From the NCBI GenBank assembly GCA_023422775.1, contig JAFAGM010000093.1, positions 1 to 64,000 of the forward strand: a DNA stretch of 64,000 nt. The letters are read 5' to 3'. Position 1 is the stretch's first letter; each line of letters begins with the position of its first letter. Of the stretch, positions 35,633-44,418 are shown in pieces. The position numbers and the translations under genes were made by a program. The notes under the pieces were generated by a model. It made no database searches. It was not told where the DNA came from and saw nothing but the letters and a program-made list of their open reading frames with translations. Source of the DNA: Pseudomonadota bacterium (GTDB taxonomy: Bacteria; Pseudomonadota; Alphaproteobacteria; Rhizobiales; Xanthobacteraceae).

Positions 35633-36895
35633 ATGACCAAACAAACGGCACTGGTGAGCGAAACGCAGACCGCGGATGCCATGTTGCGCGCACGGGCGGC
35701 GCGGGTCGTTCCCGGCGGAATGTGGGGTCATCTGAACGCCGCAAGGCTTCCGGATGGCTATCCGCAGTTTTTCGCCTCCGCGGAGGGCTGCCGGGTGCGC
35801 GACGTCGATGGCCGCGAATACATCGACTTCATGTGCAGCTGGGGACCCGTGCTGCTGGGTCATCGGCATCCCGAAGTTCAGGCCGCGGCCGAGGCGCAAG
35901 CCGCCAGCGGGGATTGCCTCAACGGTCCCGGCGAAGTCATGGTGGAGCTTGCCGAAGATTTCGTCGCCATGGTGCCGCACGCCGACTGGGCGCTGTTTCA
36001 GAAGAACGGCGGCGATGCGACGACGGGATGTGTGACGATCGCCCGAGCCGGCACCGGGCGGCGCAAGGTGCTTGTCGCCCGCGGCAGCTATCACGGCGCA
36101 CTGCCATGGTGTTCGCCGAGCGTTGCCGGCGTGACGACCGAGGACCGCGCGCACCTGGTGCACTTCGAATATAACGACGCCGGGAGCCTGCGGGCGGCGG
36201 CCGGCGAAGCGGGCAAGGATCTCGCCGCAATCCTGGTGACGGCTTTCCGCCACGACATGGGGCGCGATCTCGAACTGCCGACCCGGGAATTTGCGCATGC
36301 CGCGCGCGCGGCCTGCGATGCCGCCGACGCCGCGCTGATTATCGATGAAGTCCGGACCGGCCTGCGCCTCGATGTGAGGGGTAGCTGGGAGGCGCTTGGC
36401 GTACGCCCGGACCTGTGCGCCTGGAGCAAGGCGATTGCCAACGGTTACGCGCTGGCGGCGATCACCGGTAACGACCGCTTCCGAGAGGCCGCCACCAGGG
36501 TGTTCGTGACAGGCTCGTTCTGGTGCGGCACGGTGGCGATGGCGGCTTCCCGCGCCACACTCAGGATCGCCCGTGAGACCGATGTGCCCGGCCACATTCG
36601 CGCGATGGGCTCGAGGTTGCGTGAGGGATTGGCGTTGCTGGCGAACGAGAACGGCATCGCGATCCGCCAGAGCGGCCCGCCGCAGATGCCGCTGATGCTG
36701 TTCGACGCGGACCCGGACGCAGCAAAGGGTCGGGCGTTCTGCTCCGCGGCGCTACGCCATGGCGCCTTCTTTCATCCGCAGCACAACATGTTCCTGTCGG
36801 CGGCGCATCAAGCGGCCGATATCGACGAGGCTCTGGAAGCGGCCGCGCATGGTTTCAAGGCCGTCCGCGACCTGGACAGACGGCTCAGACCGTAG
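35633..36895 (+). CDS. Class III aminotransferase (glutamate-1-semialdehyde aminomutase-like)
   Basis: A 420-residue PLP enzyme. The Asp that binds the pyridine nitrogen is in IIDEVRTGLRL, and the Schiff-base Lys is in CAWSKAIANGYALAAI. The N-terminal VVPGGMWGH and FQKNGGDATTG resemble glutamate-1-semialdehyde aminomutase relatives. The N-terminal MWGH and the reduced length suggest an amino-acid or amine substrate rather than heme synthesis. The ATG at 35633 has GAGAGG upstream. Confidence 0.87.
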   Translation: MTKQTALVSETQTADAMLRARAARVVPGGMWGHLNAARLPDGYPQFFASAEGCRVRDVDGREYIDFMCSWGPVLLGHRHPEVQAAAEAQAASGDCLNGPGEVMVELAEDFVAMVPHADWALFQKNGGDATTGCVTIARAGTGRRKVLVARGSYHGALPWCSPSVAGVTTEDRAHLVHFEYNDAGSLRAAAGEAGKDLAAILVTAFRHDMGRDLELPTREFAHAARAACDAADAALIIDEVRTGLRLDVRGSWEALGVRPDLCAWSKAIANGYALAAITGNDRFREAATRVFVTGSFWCGTVAMAASRATLRIARETDVPGHIRAMGSRLREGLALLANENGIAIRQSGPPQMPLMLFDADPDAAKGRAFCSAALRHGAFFHPQHNMFLSAAHQAADIDEALEAAAHGFKAVRDLDRRLRP

Positions 36896-37235
36896 GACAA
36901 CCCGCTGCGTCAACTTGACCAATTCATCCTTTGGAGTTGCATCGTGGCTGGATGCCTCGGGCGCGACAATGGCTCATCAAATGTGTGCGCAACGCGACCT
37001 TCCGCCTGACCCGTTATTCCACGGCGCCGTAGTCAATTTGAAAACTTCGCGGCTCGACATTATCCGTTCAGATCTTTTTTTCAGGCGTCGTCGCGAACGA
37101 CTGAACTTGAAGCCTTAGTTGAAGCCTTGCACGCGACCTGCACGCGAGGCTCCGCACTTTCTTAACCGCTGCTCTGTATCTTCACCGGCAATCGCGGATC
37201 GCTCCCAAGGCCCGCGGGATTTAGTAACCGCGTAG

Positions 37236-37269
37236 GAAGCCCGTCGTCTCAAACCCGGCGGGCTTCTTT
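37236..37269 (+). terminator. Hairpin GAAGCCCG/CGGGCTTC followed by TTT
   Basis: An 8-bp perfect stem with a 15-base loop and a short T-run, with no gene directly upstream. It may end an unannotated small RNA or a decayed gene. Confidence 0.5.
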
Positions 37270-37666
37270 GGCAATGGGAACGGTTTGACTGTTTCGCAGT
37301 TGGTTAGGCGGCGGAATCTTGCGAGGAGCGGGACAGTTCCGGCATCGGGCCATGCGGCGTAACGCCCGCGTGGCCCTTGTCTTGTGGAGGGCGGGGCCGC
37401 CTCGAGGGCACGAAGCGACCCCTGATCGCACAGTACGCAGGCCATACTGGGGGGCGGCCAATCTGCGCGACTGCAGCCACGCTAGGCTTGTTTGGGCCGT
37501 CCGCAACGAAAGTCGCATATTAAGCTTGATGTCCGCCATGGAGGTTAATTCTGGAACCGGCATCAGGCGAGGGTGCACCTGCCAGGAGGGCTCCCAGCCA
37601 AGCATCAGAACGGCGCCAAGGGGGCCCGGCTGCCAACACGGCTCATTCGATGACGACGGCAAACGC

Positions 37667-37698
37667 GAAAGCCCCGCCTTGGGGGGAGCGGGGCTTTC
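37667..37698. terminator. Hairpin GAAAGCCCCGC/GCGGGGCTTTC
   Basis: An 11-bp perfect inverted repeat with a 10-base loop. The A/T ends would let it act as a terminator on either strand. The nearest gene (37831-38001) ends toward it on the minus strand. Confidence 0.55.
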
Positions 37699-37830
37699 AA
37701 TGTGGGCTTGCGAGGCTTGGGGGACCTCGAACGTATGTCGGCCCCGCCGCAAGAAAGGTTCAACGCGCCGCTGGCCGGAGATGTGAATTTTTGGCGCCGG
37801 ATCGCGGGGCGGCAGTAATCGCCATCCTGC

Positions 37831-38001
37831 CTAGTCCGTCCAGATCCGCTCGCCGCACCGGCATTCGAACATGTGGATCACAGCCCCGGTATCGGAAATC
37901 ACCACAGCCCTGACATGACGGAGTTTCTGATCGCAGAAACGACAGGTCTTGCTGGCGTGGTCCACGACGGTCGCAATCTTCTCAGCGCGTAACAACTCCA
38001 T
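37831..38001 (-). CDS. Small zinc-ribbon-like protein
   Basis: A 56-residue protein with two Cys pairs: CRFCDQ near residue 20 and CRCGER near the end, so it probably binds one zinc. I chose the ATG at 38001 (MELLRAEKIATVVDH) because GGGGGAG lies four bases upstream; the longer frame to 38160 has no site. Function unknown; similar small proteins are common in rhizobia. Confidence 0.65.
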   Translation of the reverse strand: MELLRAEKIATVVDHASKTCRFCDQKLRHVRAVVISDTGAVIHMFECRCGERIWTD

Positions 38002-38295
38002 GGCGCTCCCCCAAGTGGAAAGGCACGATGCGGGCATTGGGCACGGGCAAAAATGGTAATCCGTCGGCCGTTTAAGGCCACTTTTGAGGCGACGGTTAAA
38101 TCCTTGCCGGTTCCATCCTCTCCCCACCGATCCACCAAGGAGCGCGCTGACGAACCCCATTGATGGAGAAGAATGTGCCTGCCGGGGTTCGCCCTATCCG
38201 TATTTACCCCCGTCATGTTCTCGGTTGAATTGGGAGTGTCTTAATCCGACAACGCTGCAAAACTAATTGCTTCCTCTAATCTCAAGGAGGTTCGT

Positions 38296-38559
38296 ATGGA
38301 CAGGATCGCTTCCGGGGTTCTCGCGGTGGCCTTATTGGCAGGCTCGGCAAACTTCGCTCGTGCCGACCTGCCGGGGGCCGATTGGATGCCAATCCAGCAA
38401 GTGATCGAGAAGGTCCTCAAATCGGGCTATACGCTGGTGAGCAAAATTGAAGCCGACGACGGTCGGTGGGAAGGCGAAGGCGTCAAGAACGGCCAGAAGA
38501 TGAAATTTCACGCCGACGCCAGGACAGGCGAGATCATATCTGAAAAGCCTGATCGCTGA
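38296..38559 (+). CDS. PepSY domain exported protein
   Basis: An 87-residue protein with a signal peptide (MDRIASGVLAVALLAGSANF, cleaved near ARA-DLPG) and one PepSY domain (QQVIEKVLKSGYTLVSKIEADDGRWEGEG in two blocks, ending ARTGEIISEK). PepSY proteins act in the periplasm as inhibitors or sensors. A strong AAGGAGG lies before the ATG. Confidence 0.85.
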   Translation: MDRIASGVLAVALLAGSANFARADLPGADWMPIQQVIEKVLKSGYTLVSKIEADDGRWEGEGVKNGQKMKFHADARTGEIISEKPDR

Positions 38560-38720
38560 TATGATGGTTCGATTGTCCGCGCCAACACGCTCGAATGGGA
38601 ATGACTGAAAGCCTGAACATCCGCGCATTGCAGGCGCACCGGCCAATCAGCCCGCGCCGCAAGGCCGTGTTGAGAAAGTAATCGCGATTGCCTGTCGCTG
38701 TCTCGAACAAGGAGTCTCCG

Positions 38721-39182
38721 ATGTACACCAATATTCTGTTGAGTACGGATGGATCGGATGTCGCGAGCAAAGGCGTTAAGCACGGGCTAGCCCTGGCGAA
38801 GGCTTTGAACGCAAAAGCGACGATCGTCACCGTCACGGAGCCGATGCTGGTCGACTATGGGGGCGGACACGCCTCGGGATGGATTCCATCGCGGGAACAA
38901 TTTGACAATTATGACGCCGCCGCCAAGGAACAGGCGGACAAAATCCTCGATGAGGCTAGAACCATGGCGGAGCAGAGCGGGGTAACGGTAGATGCCTTGC
39001 ACGTTTCGAATGCGCACCCCGCCACTGCGATTATCGAAACAGCAAAGTCCAGAGGCTGTGACTTGATCGTGATGGCATCCCATGGTCGTCGCGGCATCAG
39101 GAAGATGTTGCTGGGCAGCCAAACATCGGAAATTCTGGCCGACGGAAGCGTGCCGGTGCTGGTGGTGTCGCAGCCGACATGA
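38721..39182 (+). CDS. Universal stress protein, UspA family
   Basis: A 153-residue single-domain Usp. The N-terminus MYTNILLSTDGSDVASKGV and the nucleotide-binding block ASHGRRGIRKMLLGS (GxxG-x9-G-S/T) are typical, so it is of the ATP-binding type. The ATG at 38721 has AAGGAG upstream. It stands alone. Confidence 0.9.
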   Translation: MYTNILLSTDGSDVASKGVKHGLALAKALNAKATIVTVTEPMLVDYGGGHASGWIPSREQFDNYDAAAKEQADKILDEARTMAEQSGVTVDALHVSNAHPATAIIETAKSRGCDLIVMASHGRRGIRKMLLGSQTSEILADGSVPVLVVSQPT

Positions 39183-39219
39183 TTGATACTGATCTTTCCT
39201 GTTATACGCCGCGCTGAAC

Positions 39220-39417
39220 CTAGTCCGGCGATCGCAGTCCGGGCGAGGAAAGCCACTCATTTACGCGCAGGGCAGTCTCGGCTTGCCGGACTTTGCGTAA
39301 AAGCTCCGCGCGTTCGATGCCGTGCGGCAACTTGTCCGCCTCTATTTGAAGGCGATGAATTTCCTGTTCGAGACGCTCCGGGAAAGTCAGTATGTTTTTG
39401 AAACGGCGTCGCTGCAC
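39220..39417 (-). CDS. Small conserved rhizobial protein, GTG start
   Basis: A 65-residue, charged helical protein (ILTFPERLEQEIHRLQIEAD, then RKVRQAETALRVNEWLSSPG). Many Bradyrhizobium genomes carry similar short proteins, to my knowledge. The start is GTG at 39417, chosen because AGGAG lies eight bases upstream; the longer frame to 39555 lacks a site. Function unknown. Confidence 0.6.
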   Translation of the reverse strand: MQRRRFKNILTFPERLEQEIHRLQIEADKLPHGIERAELLRKVRQAETALRVNEWLSSPGLRSPD

Positions 39418-39561
39418 GGCGCTGCTCCTTTTCCATTCCGGAGGAAGGCGAGCGCAACCGGCATTCTCATCACGGATAGAAGCCACGTGCCGTGCCGTGA
39501 TGGAAATCAACGTACTCCCGGCGCGCCGGTTCCGTAAATCGGTAGTTCCCGCCATTGGGGG

Positions 39562-39638
39562 TCCTCATCACGCAAGCCCGCAATTCCGATGATCCCCTGT
39601 TGCAGAAGGCACGCGCGATACGAAGGGACTGGGAGTTA
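39562..39638 (+). pseudogene. Fragment of a tyrosine recombinase gene related to the island integrase
   Basis: This stretch encodes LITQARNSDDPLLQKARAIR and the following RDWEL, nearly the same as residues of the integrase at 41288-42625 (DNA 41478-41554). The DNA match is roughly 80% over about 75 bp by eye. Flanking sequence is not alignable, and the frame soon leaves the family. It is a remnant of an older, related element. Confidence 0.6.
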
Positions 39639-39865
39639 TCCCTTTTTCGAGAACGGCGTGATGCCATTGATCCGATCGTGCCAGTTCGGTGTGATATTCG
39701 CCGAGCCCGCGAAGCCGCAAGCCTTGCAGCCGAAGCACCAGCTGATCACCGACCACGGCTGATCCTGCGGTAGGGTTCGGGACCAGGGTTTTGCCCATTG
39801 AAGTCGGAGGAACCTTCCGCTGTAGAACTCATTGTTGCATCCGAACGCACGGTTTGTGTGCGGCT

Positions 39866-39918
39866 ACGCGAACATGGGGCAAAAGACATGGGGGCAAAAG
39901 GCATGGAGGCAAAACATG
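39866..39918 (+). repeat. Three imperfect tandem repeats at the start of the DUF892 gene
   Basis: The unit CATGG(G/A)GGCAAAA(G) occurs three times in a row, ending at the true start codon. Each unit carries an ATG and a purine-rich stretch that could act as a ribosome binding site. Upstream ATGs are in the same frame (GQKTWGQKAWRQN). Confidence 0.45.
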
Positions 39919-40422
39919 GCTAAGGAAAAAGCGCTCAAGGATCTGTTCCTCGACACCCTGAAAGATATCTACTTTGCGGAAAAGAAAATTCTCTCCGCCC
40001 TGCCCAAAATGGCCAAGGCTGCCCAATCTCAGAAGCTGAAAGCGGCCTTCGAAAAGCATCTTGGTGAAACCGCGGAGCAGGTCGATCGCCTCGAACAGAT
40101 GTTTGCCTCTATCGACGAAACTCCGAAGGGCAAGACCTGCGATGCCATCATGGGCATCATCGACGAGGGCAAGGAAATCATGTCCGAGTACAAGGACATG
40201 CCGGCACTGGACGCAGGCCTGCTCGCCGCGGCGCAGGCCGTGGAGCATTACGAAATTTCCCGGTATGGCACGCTCAAGACCTGGGCAAAGGAGCTCGGCT
40301 ATGCCGACGCCGTCAAGCTGATCGACGCGACACTAAAGGAAGAAAAGGATACCGATGCTGCGCTGAGCCAACTTGCCGAAGCGGAAGTCAACCGGCACGC
40401 CGAGGTGGCGGAGGCTGCGTGA
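39916..40422 (+). CDS. Ferritin-like DUF892 protein (YciE type)
   Basis: A 168-residue four-helix protein of the YciE/DUF892 family, often induced by stress. The blocks LFLDTLKDIYFAEKKIL, HLGETAEQVDRLEQMF and AVEHYEISRYGTLKTWA carry the Glu and His residues expected of the di-metal site. I chose the ATG at 39916 after GGAGG; three in-frame ATGs lie upstream in a repeated stretch. Confidence 0.87.
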   Translation: MAKEKALKDLFLDTLKDIYFAEKKILSALPKMAKAAQSQKLKAAFEKHLGETAEQVDRLEQMFASIDETPKGKTCDAIMGIIDEGKEIMSEYKDMPALDAGLLAAAQAVEHYEISRYGTLKTWAKELGYADAVKLIDATLKEEKDTDAALSQLAEAEVNRHAEVAEAA

Positions 40423-40590
40423 GGTTGGGGTGAAGCGCGCCAGGTCGGCAAAGCTGGTCGCCGCGAAACCCGGCAAAGTACTGCTGGTCCGGCGTCGGCG
40501 CGACGGCCTGTAGATGTTCCCAGGCGGCCGGAGGCATCTTCCATTGACCCAGATCAAGGAAGCGGCCGCCACGGGGTCCAGCTTTCTGCC

Positions 40591-40680
40591 ATGGCGCGAA
40601 ATTGGATGTTCATACTATCCATGGCTGCCACGCTGGCCTTGACGGCTGGCGGGGTCAGCATCCTGCTGTTCGCGATGTAG
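40591..40680 (+). CDS. Possible 29-residue single-span membrane peptide
   Basis: The frame reads MARNWMFILSMAATLALTAG and then GVSILLFAM before TAG. It is a basic N-terminus followed by one membrane-spanning stretch. No clear ribosome binding site is visible. It lies in an 0.8 kb stretch with no larger gene. Confidence 0.35.
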   Translation: MARNWMFILSMAATLALTAGGVSILLFAM

Positions 40681-40766
40681 CAATAAAACAACGGTGGCCA
40701 AGAATAGATGGCGCCTACACCATTTGGGTCATTTGATAGACTCAACCTTTCCACTATTCGGAGCGG

Positions 40767-40853
40767 GTGAAGGATCGTGCAACCATTGGAGTGGCCATCG
40801 CCCTGAGCGTGCTCACGATCGCGCTCGCTGTAGCGGCAATATTTTGGTTTTGA
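40767..40853 (+). CDS. Possible 28-residue single-span membrane peptide, GTG start
   Basis: The frame reads MKDRATIGVAIALSVLTIAL and then AVAAIFWF before TGA. The N-terminus is charged and the rest hydrophobic. GGAG lies three bases before the GTG, rather close. The stretch 40854-41176 after it holds no gene I can support. Confidence 0.35.
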   Translation: MKDRATIGVAIALSVLTIALAVAAIFWF

Positions 40854-41176
40854 GGGTGTATCCCACTGGGGCCGCGCTGATGGCTGCAGTTGCCCTATCC
40901 TTCATCGTCGGCGACTTGCCCTCCGAGCTTCGCTAAATGTTCAGCTAACCAAGCCTCCAACTCCTCAGCGACAGGGCTTGTGCAAGCCGCCCCCACATCA
41001 ATGTCTCTCCGGGACAACGACTCCCGTTCGACCTCTCTTTTCGTGCGCTCGCTTTCCCAGTGGTGGCGCAGTCCCTCGAGCCGTTCTCTGTGGTGAACCT
41101 AATCGAGGATTGGTTTGTGGGTTGTTGAAAGATCAACAAAGAAATGTTATGAAAATCAATATGTTATTTGAAGAAA

Positions 41177-41193
41177 TGGCGGAAGGGGTGGGA
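41177..41193. other. attL of the island (copy of the tRNA-Ser 3' end)
   Basis: Seventeen bases identical to 51583-51599. The next base differs (C here, T in the tRNA), marking the edge of the shared core. Confidence 0.85.
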
Positions 41194-41258
41194 CCTTCCC
41201 CTGCACAACCCCTAAGTAGCTGACTGATTGAGAACAAAAGTCTTTTTGCCTTGCGCGT

Positions 41259-41278
41259 GGTCAGAACTTTGGTCAGAA
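41259..41278 (+). repeat. Left arm-type repeats GGTCAGAA, two copies
   Basis: GGTCAGAA starts at 41259 and 41271 (12-bp step), just before the integrase start. Matching copies near the right end start at 51491, 51503 and 51514. They are candidate integrase arm sites and could also allow autoregulation. Confidence 0.55.
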
Positions 41279-41287
41279 TCGACCATT

Positions 41288-42625
41288 ATGGGCCGCTCTG
41301 CACGAAATCTAGACCACCACCTCCAACGCCACGGCAACGTCTGGCGGGTCCGCCTTGAGATACCCGCGCCGCTGCGCCCGCAGTTCAAAGGTAGTCGGTT
41401 TCTCATCCACTCGCTTGGTCCCGTGACGCAGAGTCAGGCGCGCATACTGCGTGATCCCGTGCTGTCTGGCTTCAAGCTCCTCATCACGCAGGCTCGAAAT
41501 CCCGACGACCCCGTGTTGCAGAAGGCTAGGGCGATACGCAGGGATTGGGAGCTGGCGGATGATGACGAAAGCATCACGCTTGCCTTTTCGGATGCCATCG
41601 AGATCGCGGACGCAGTGGAAACAAGCGAGGGGGAGGAGGCTGGCACCAACATCTTCCACGTGGCACTTGGCACGGCGATCCCGCTCCGGGACCATCTGGA
41701 GGCTTGGATTGCGGACATCGGCTGCACCGGCAAGACAGCGCTCCTCCATCGGAAGGCGTTCACAGTCCTGGAGCAGTGGTGCAGGGCGAACCACGTGAAG
41801 CCGATCCTGCAGGCCATCACCGGAAAGGTCGCGCACCGGTTCATTGAGAAGCACCTCAAGGTCAGCCTCGCGACCACCAAGACGGTCAATCGCTATCTCA
41901 GCAGCTACCGGACGCACTGGAAGTGGCTCAAGCGCCAGCACCACCTTGAGGATAATCCCTGGAACGATACGCACGTGCCCGAACGCCGCAACGTGTACAG
42001 CTCGGTGGACGATGACCACGCGGGCAAGCGCGCCTTCACTGATACAGAGATAGATCGCCTGCTCTCGGGTGATGCTCCCTCCGTTCTGCCAGACCTAATG
42101 ATGGTCGCCGCGCTCACGGGCGCACGCATTGATGCCGTGTGCTCGCTTCGAGTCCGTGACTGTGCGGGTGACGCCTTTGCGTTCAAGCGCCAGAAGCGTG
42201 AGCCTCGTGGCCGGTCCGTGCCGATACACTCGAAGCTGAAGGCCATCGTGGCGCGGCGAGCGAAGGGCAAGGACCCGGAGGCATTTGTCTTTGATGAGTT
42301 GCCCGAGGCCACGCCATCCCGGCCACGCTCAGCGCAGGCCTCGCAAGCGTTCACGAGGTATCGGCGCAAGCTCGGTGTTGGTGCTGGGGAGGGGGAGTCA
42401 TCTGACGTTGACTTCCATTCGTTCCGCCGCTGGTTCACCACCAAGGCAGAGCAGGCAGGTCAACCCCCGCACATCATCGACTTCGTGACGGGCTACAAGC
42501 GACCCGGTGAGACCTTGGGACGCTACTCAGAGGGACCATCAATGTCGCAGATGAGGAAATGCGTTGAGGCGGTCAAGCTGCCGTCTGGGGAGTACGCCAA
42601 AAGACAAGTTGCCATCCCTGGTTGA
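41288..42625 (+). CDS. Island integrase, tyrosine recombinase
   Basis: A 445-residue site-specific recombinase. Catalytic residues are visible as Arg in TGARIDAVCSLRV, HSFRRW (His-x2-Arg) and the Tyr in LGRYSEG. The N-terminal region begins MGRSARNLDHHLQRHG, a pattern I have seen in integrases that target tRNA genes. I chose the ATG at 41288; an upstream in-frame start would include the arm repeats. A fragment of a related gene lies at 39562-39638. Confidence 0.9.
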   Translation: MGRSARNLDHHLQRHGNVWRVRLEIPAPLRPQFKGSRFLIHSLGPVTQSQARILRDPVLSGFKLLITQARNPDDPVLQKARAIRRDWELADDDESITLAFSDAIEIADAVETSEGEEAGTNIFHVALGTAIPLRDHLEAWIADIGCTGKTALLHRKAFTVLEQWCRANHVKPILQAITGKVAHRFIEKHLKVSLATTKTVNRYLSSYRTHWKWLKRQHHLEDNPWNDTHVPERRNVYSSVDDDHAGKRAFTDTEIDRLLSGDAPSVLPDLMMVAALTGARIDAVCSLRVRDCAGDAFAFKRQKREPRGRSVPIHSKLKAIVARRAKGKDPEAFVFDELPEATPSRPRSAQASQAFTRYRRKLGVGAGEGESSDVDFHSFRRWFTTKAEQAGQPPHIIDFVTGYKRPGETLGRYSEGPSMSQMRKCVEAVKLPSGEYAKRQVAIPG

Positions 42626-42660
42626 GCCGGCCTATCTTTCCCTTCGGGGAGGTTTCAAGC

Positions 42661-44244
42661 ATGGCTCGGGGGCCAAAGAAGCAGCGGCTGAATATCTTTT
42701 TGATCAAACCCGGCGTTGGGATCGATCAAGTCGTGCGAGATGATGCGGGGCCGTTGAGCCGATGTTCTATTCGCCAGGGATTAAACTTTAGCGGAGTGGT
42801 CCTAACGAAGGGTACTCCAGCAAATCCCCCCTCTTGGATACGTTTCGTGCAACAGGGTGCAGAAGCTCCTCTCGGGCTGCTGTTTAACCAGAGTGCATCT
42901 GGCCTCATCCTCCTGACCGCTGCGGGTCGTGTCTTTGCCATCGCATTCGGTTTCGGTAGACACTGGATTGATGACGGGCAAATCGTACGTCGTTTTGGGA
43001 TGATTGTGACCTTGAACGTCGTGCACCCCGACCGGATCAGAAGTGTGGATCGCGAGGAGCTTGACACCATCCAGCGGAAGACTCGAAGCCAGACCTCCAC
43101 AAGCTCTAACATCGACAGCTTCGGGCTCAACATCCAGCGTGATCTCGTACGCTCGGTTACGGGGCAGCCCGAAGACGCCCGGTTTGCCGCACACGTAACA
43201 GGCGCGGACAATTTGATTATGAGCGCTGCCGTAACGTTTGAGCAACTTGGAGAGAAGTGCGCACAGACATTGGCTCAGTTCGGCAGTGACCGCTATCGCG
43301 ATAGATATGCGTGGATAGACAACTTCAATCGGATCGCTGACCCTGTTAAGATTGCTGAACTTGACCAGAGGCTCCTTGAGGAGTTCAGGACGGGCACTCC
43401 CGAGAGTGCGTACCTCACACCACCGGACACCCTCGATACGCAGGAGCACAGAGGCTTTCTCTATCCTAAGGAGCGCAAGGGCAGCGAACTTCATCCAGAC
43501 TTGCGCATGGAAGAATTGCTCTCAGCAGTGGACGATCCTAGCGCAATCACCCTTGATGATTTGAAGAGGCGGTGGAAGATCCGTGAATTTACAATCAGCG
43601 AAGAGGTATCCCGACAGTTTAGTGTGTACAACGCGACCATCTACGAGATCAAAGAGGGTACAAAGCTTTATGTCTTGTCCTATGGCGATTGGTTTGAGAT
43701 CGCACAAGATCACGTTGAAGCGGTTACCGGGCTGGTCGCGCAAATCGCTGACCATACCGAGTTGACTATGATCGATGCGCGTTCCGGCGAAGCAGAAGGC
43801 GACTACAACAAAAGAGCTGCCGCATCCAGCAGCGGAGAATTTGCTTTGCTCGACGCCGATCCCGTCATCTATGGCGGAGGGCGTAGCTCGATTGAGGTAT
43901 GCGACTTGCTATCGTCGCAGCGCATATTCATCCACGTGAAGGCGAAGACCAAATCGGCGACATTAAGCCACCTCTTCGCACAGGGTCTTAATTCTGCACA
44001 AGCCTTTCGTGATCGCACGTTCCGCGAGCTCGCAATAGCAAAATGCCCGGATACTCATCACTCAATATTTAACGGAGAACCTCGTACAAGTGAGTTCACG
44101 GTGACTTACGCCATCATCACTCACGCCGGAGGCGACCTCAGAGACGCCTTGCCTTTCTTTAGCAAGCAGAGTCTCGCCAACGCGGCGCAGTTGTTGCGCA
44201 ACATGGGCTATCACGTGCGACTCAAGAAGATTTCTGTGGTCTGA
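42661..44244 (+). CDS. TIGR04141 / DUF6119-type sporadically distributed protein
   Basis: A 527-residue protein of unknown function. The blocks VFAIAFGFGRHWIDD, FGMIVTLNVVHPDRIRSVD and the Ser/Thr-rich QTSTSSNIDSFGLN, followed by VRSVTGQPED and VTGADNLI, match the TIGR04141 family as I remember it. These proteins occur sporadically on islands. The start at 42661 follows GGGGAGG. It is the first cargo gene after the integrase, where defence genes are often found; that role is inference. Confidence 0.75.
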   Translation: MARGPKKQRLNIFLIKPGVGIDQVVRDDAGPLSRCSIRQGLNFSGVVLTKGTPANPPSWIRFVQQGAEAPLGLLFNQSASGLILLTAAGRVFAIAFGFGRHWIDDGQIVRRFGMIVTLNVVHPDRIRSVDREELDTIQRKTRSQTSTSSNIDSFGLNIQRDLVRSVTGQPEDARFAAHVTGADNLIMSAAVTFEQLGEKCAQTLAQFGSDRYRDRYAWIDNFNRIADPVKIAELDQRLLEEFRTGTPESAYLTPPDTLDTQEHRGFLYPKERKGSELHPDLRMEELLSAVDDPSAITLDDLKRRWKIREFTISEEVSRQFSVYNATIYEIKEGTKLYVLSYGDWFEIAQDHVEAVTGLVAQIADHTELTMIDARSGEAEGDYNKRAAASSSGEFALLDADPVIYGGGRSSIEVCDLLSSQRIFIHVKAKTKSATLSHLFAQGLNSAQAFRDRTFRELAIAKCPDTHHSIFNGEPRTSEFTVTYAIITHAGGDLRDALPFFSKQSLANAAQLLRNMGYHVRLKKISVV

Positions 44245-44418
44245 CCTGCTGATATTTTTAGGGTCAAACACGCGAAGGATAGGGCCAGCAGGCTGGCCGC
44301 GCGTTTTCCCCCGTGCCCCCTGCCGTACCAGGTCGGCTGCGTGCATGGCACCGGGCGCGCCGGGCCTCACGAGTTCTGTACCCGCAGCCCGGCCGCATGC
44401 TCTTCACACAGCCCCCGG

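Larger units (their letters stand above)
36896..37830. other. 935-bp stretch without a supported gene
   Basis: Open frames here have unlikely composition and no ribosome binding sites. Two terminator-like hairpins are present: 37236-37269 and 37667-37698. The first follows a stretch (37100-37230) that could hold a small RNA, but I see no firm promoter. The region may contain decayed genes. Confidence 0.4.

Noticed and set aside
35096..36595. Long minus-strand open frame opposite the aminotransferase
   Set aside because: It is a high-GC shadow; the plus-strand gene has intact PLP motifs.
37319..37786. 155-codon frame in the 0.9 kb gene-poor stretch
   Set aside because: The composition is unlike a folded protein, there is no ribosome binding site, and it runs through a terminator hairpin.
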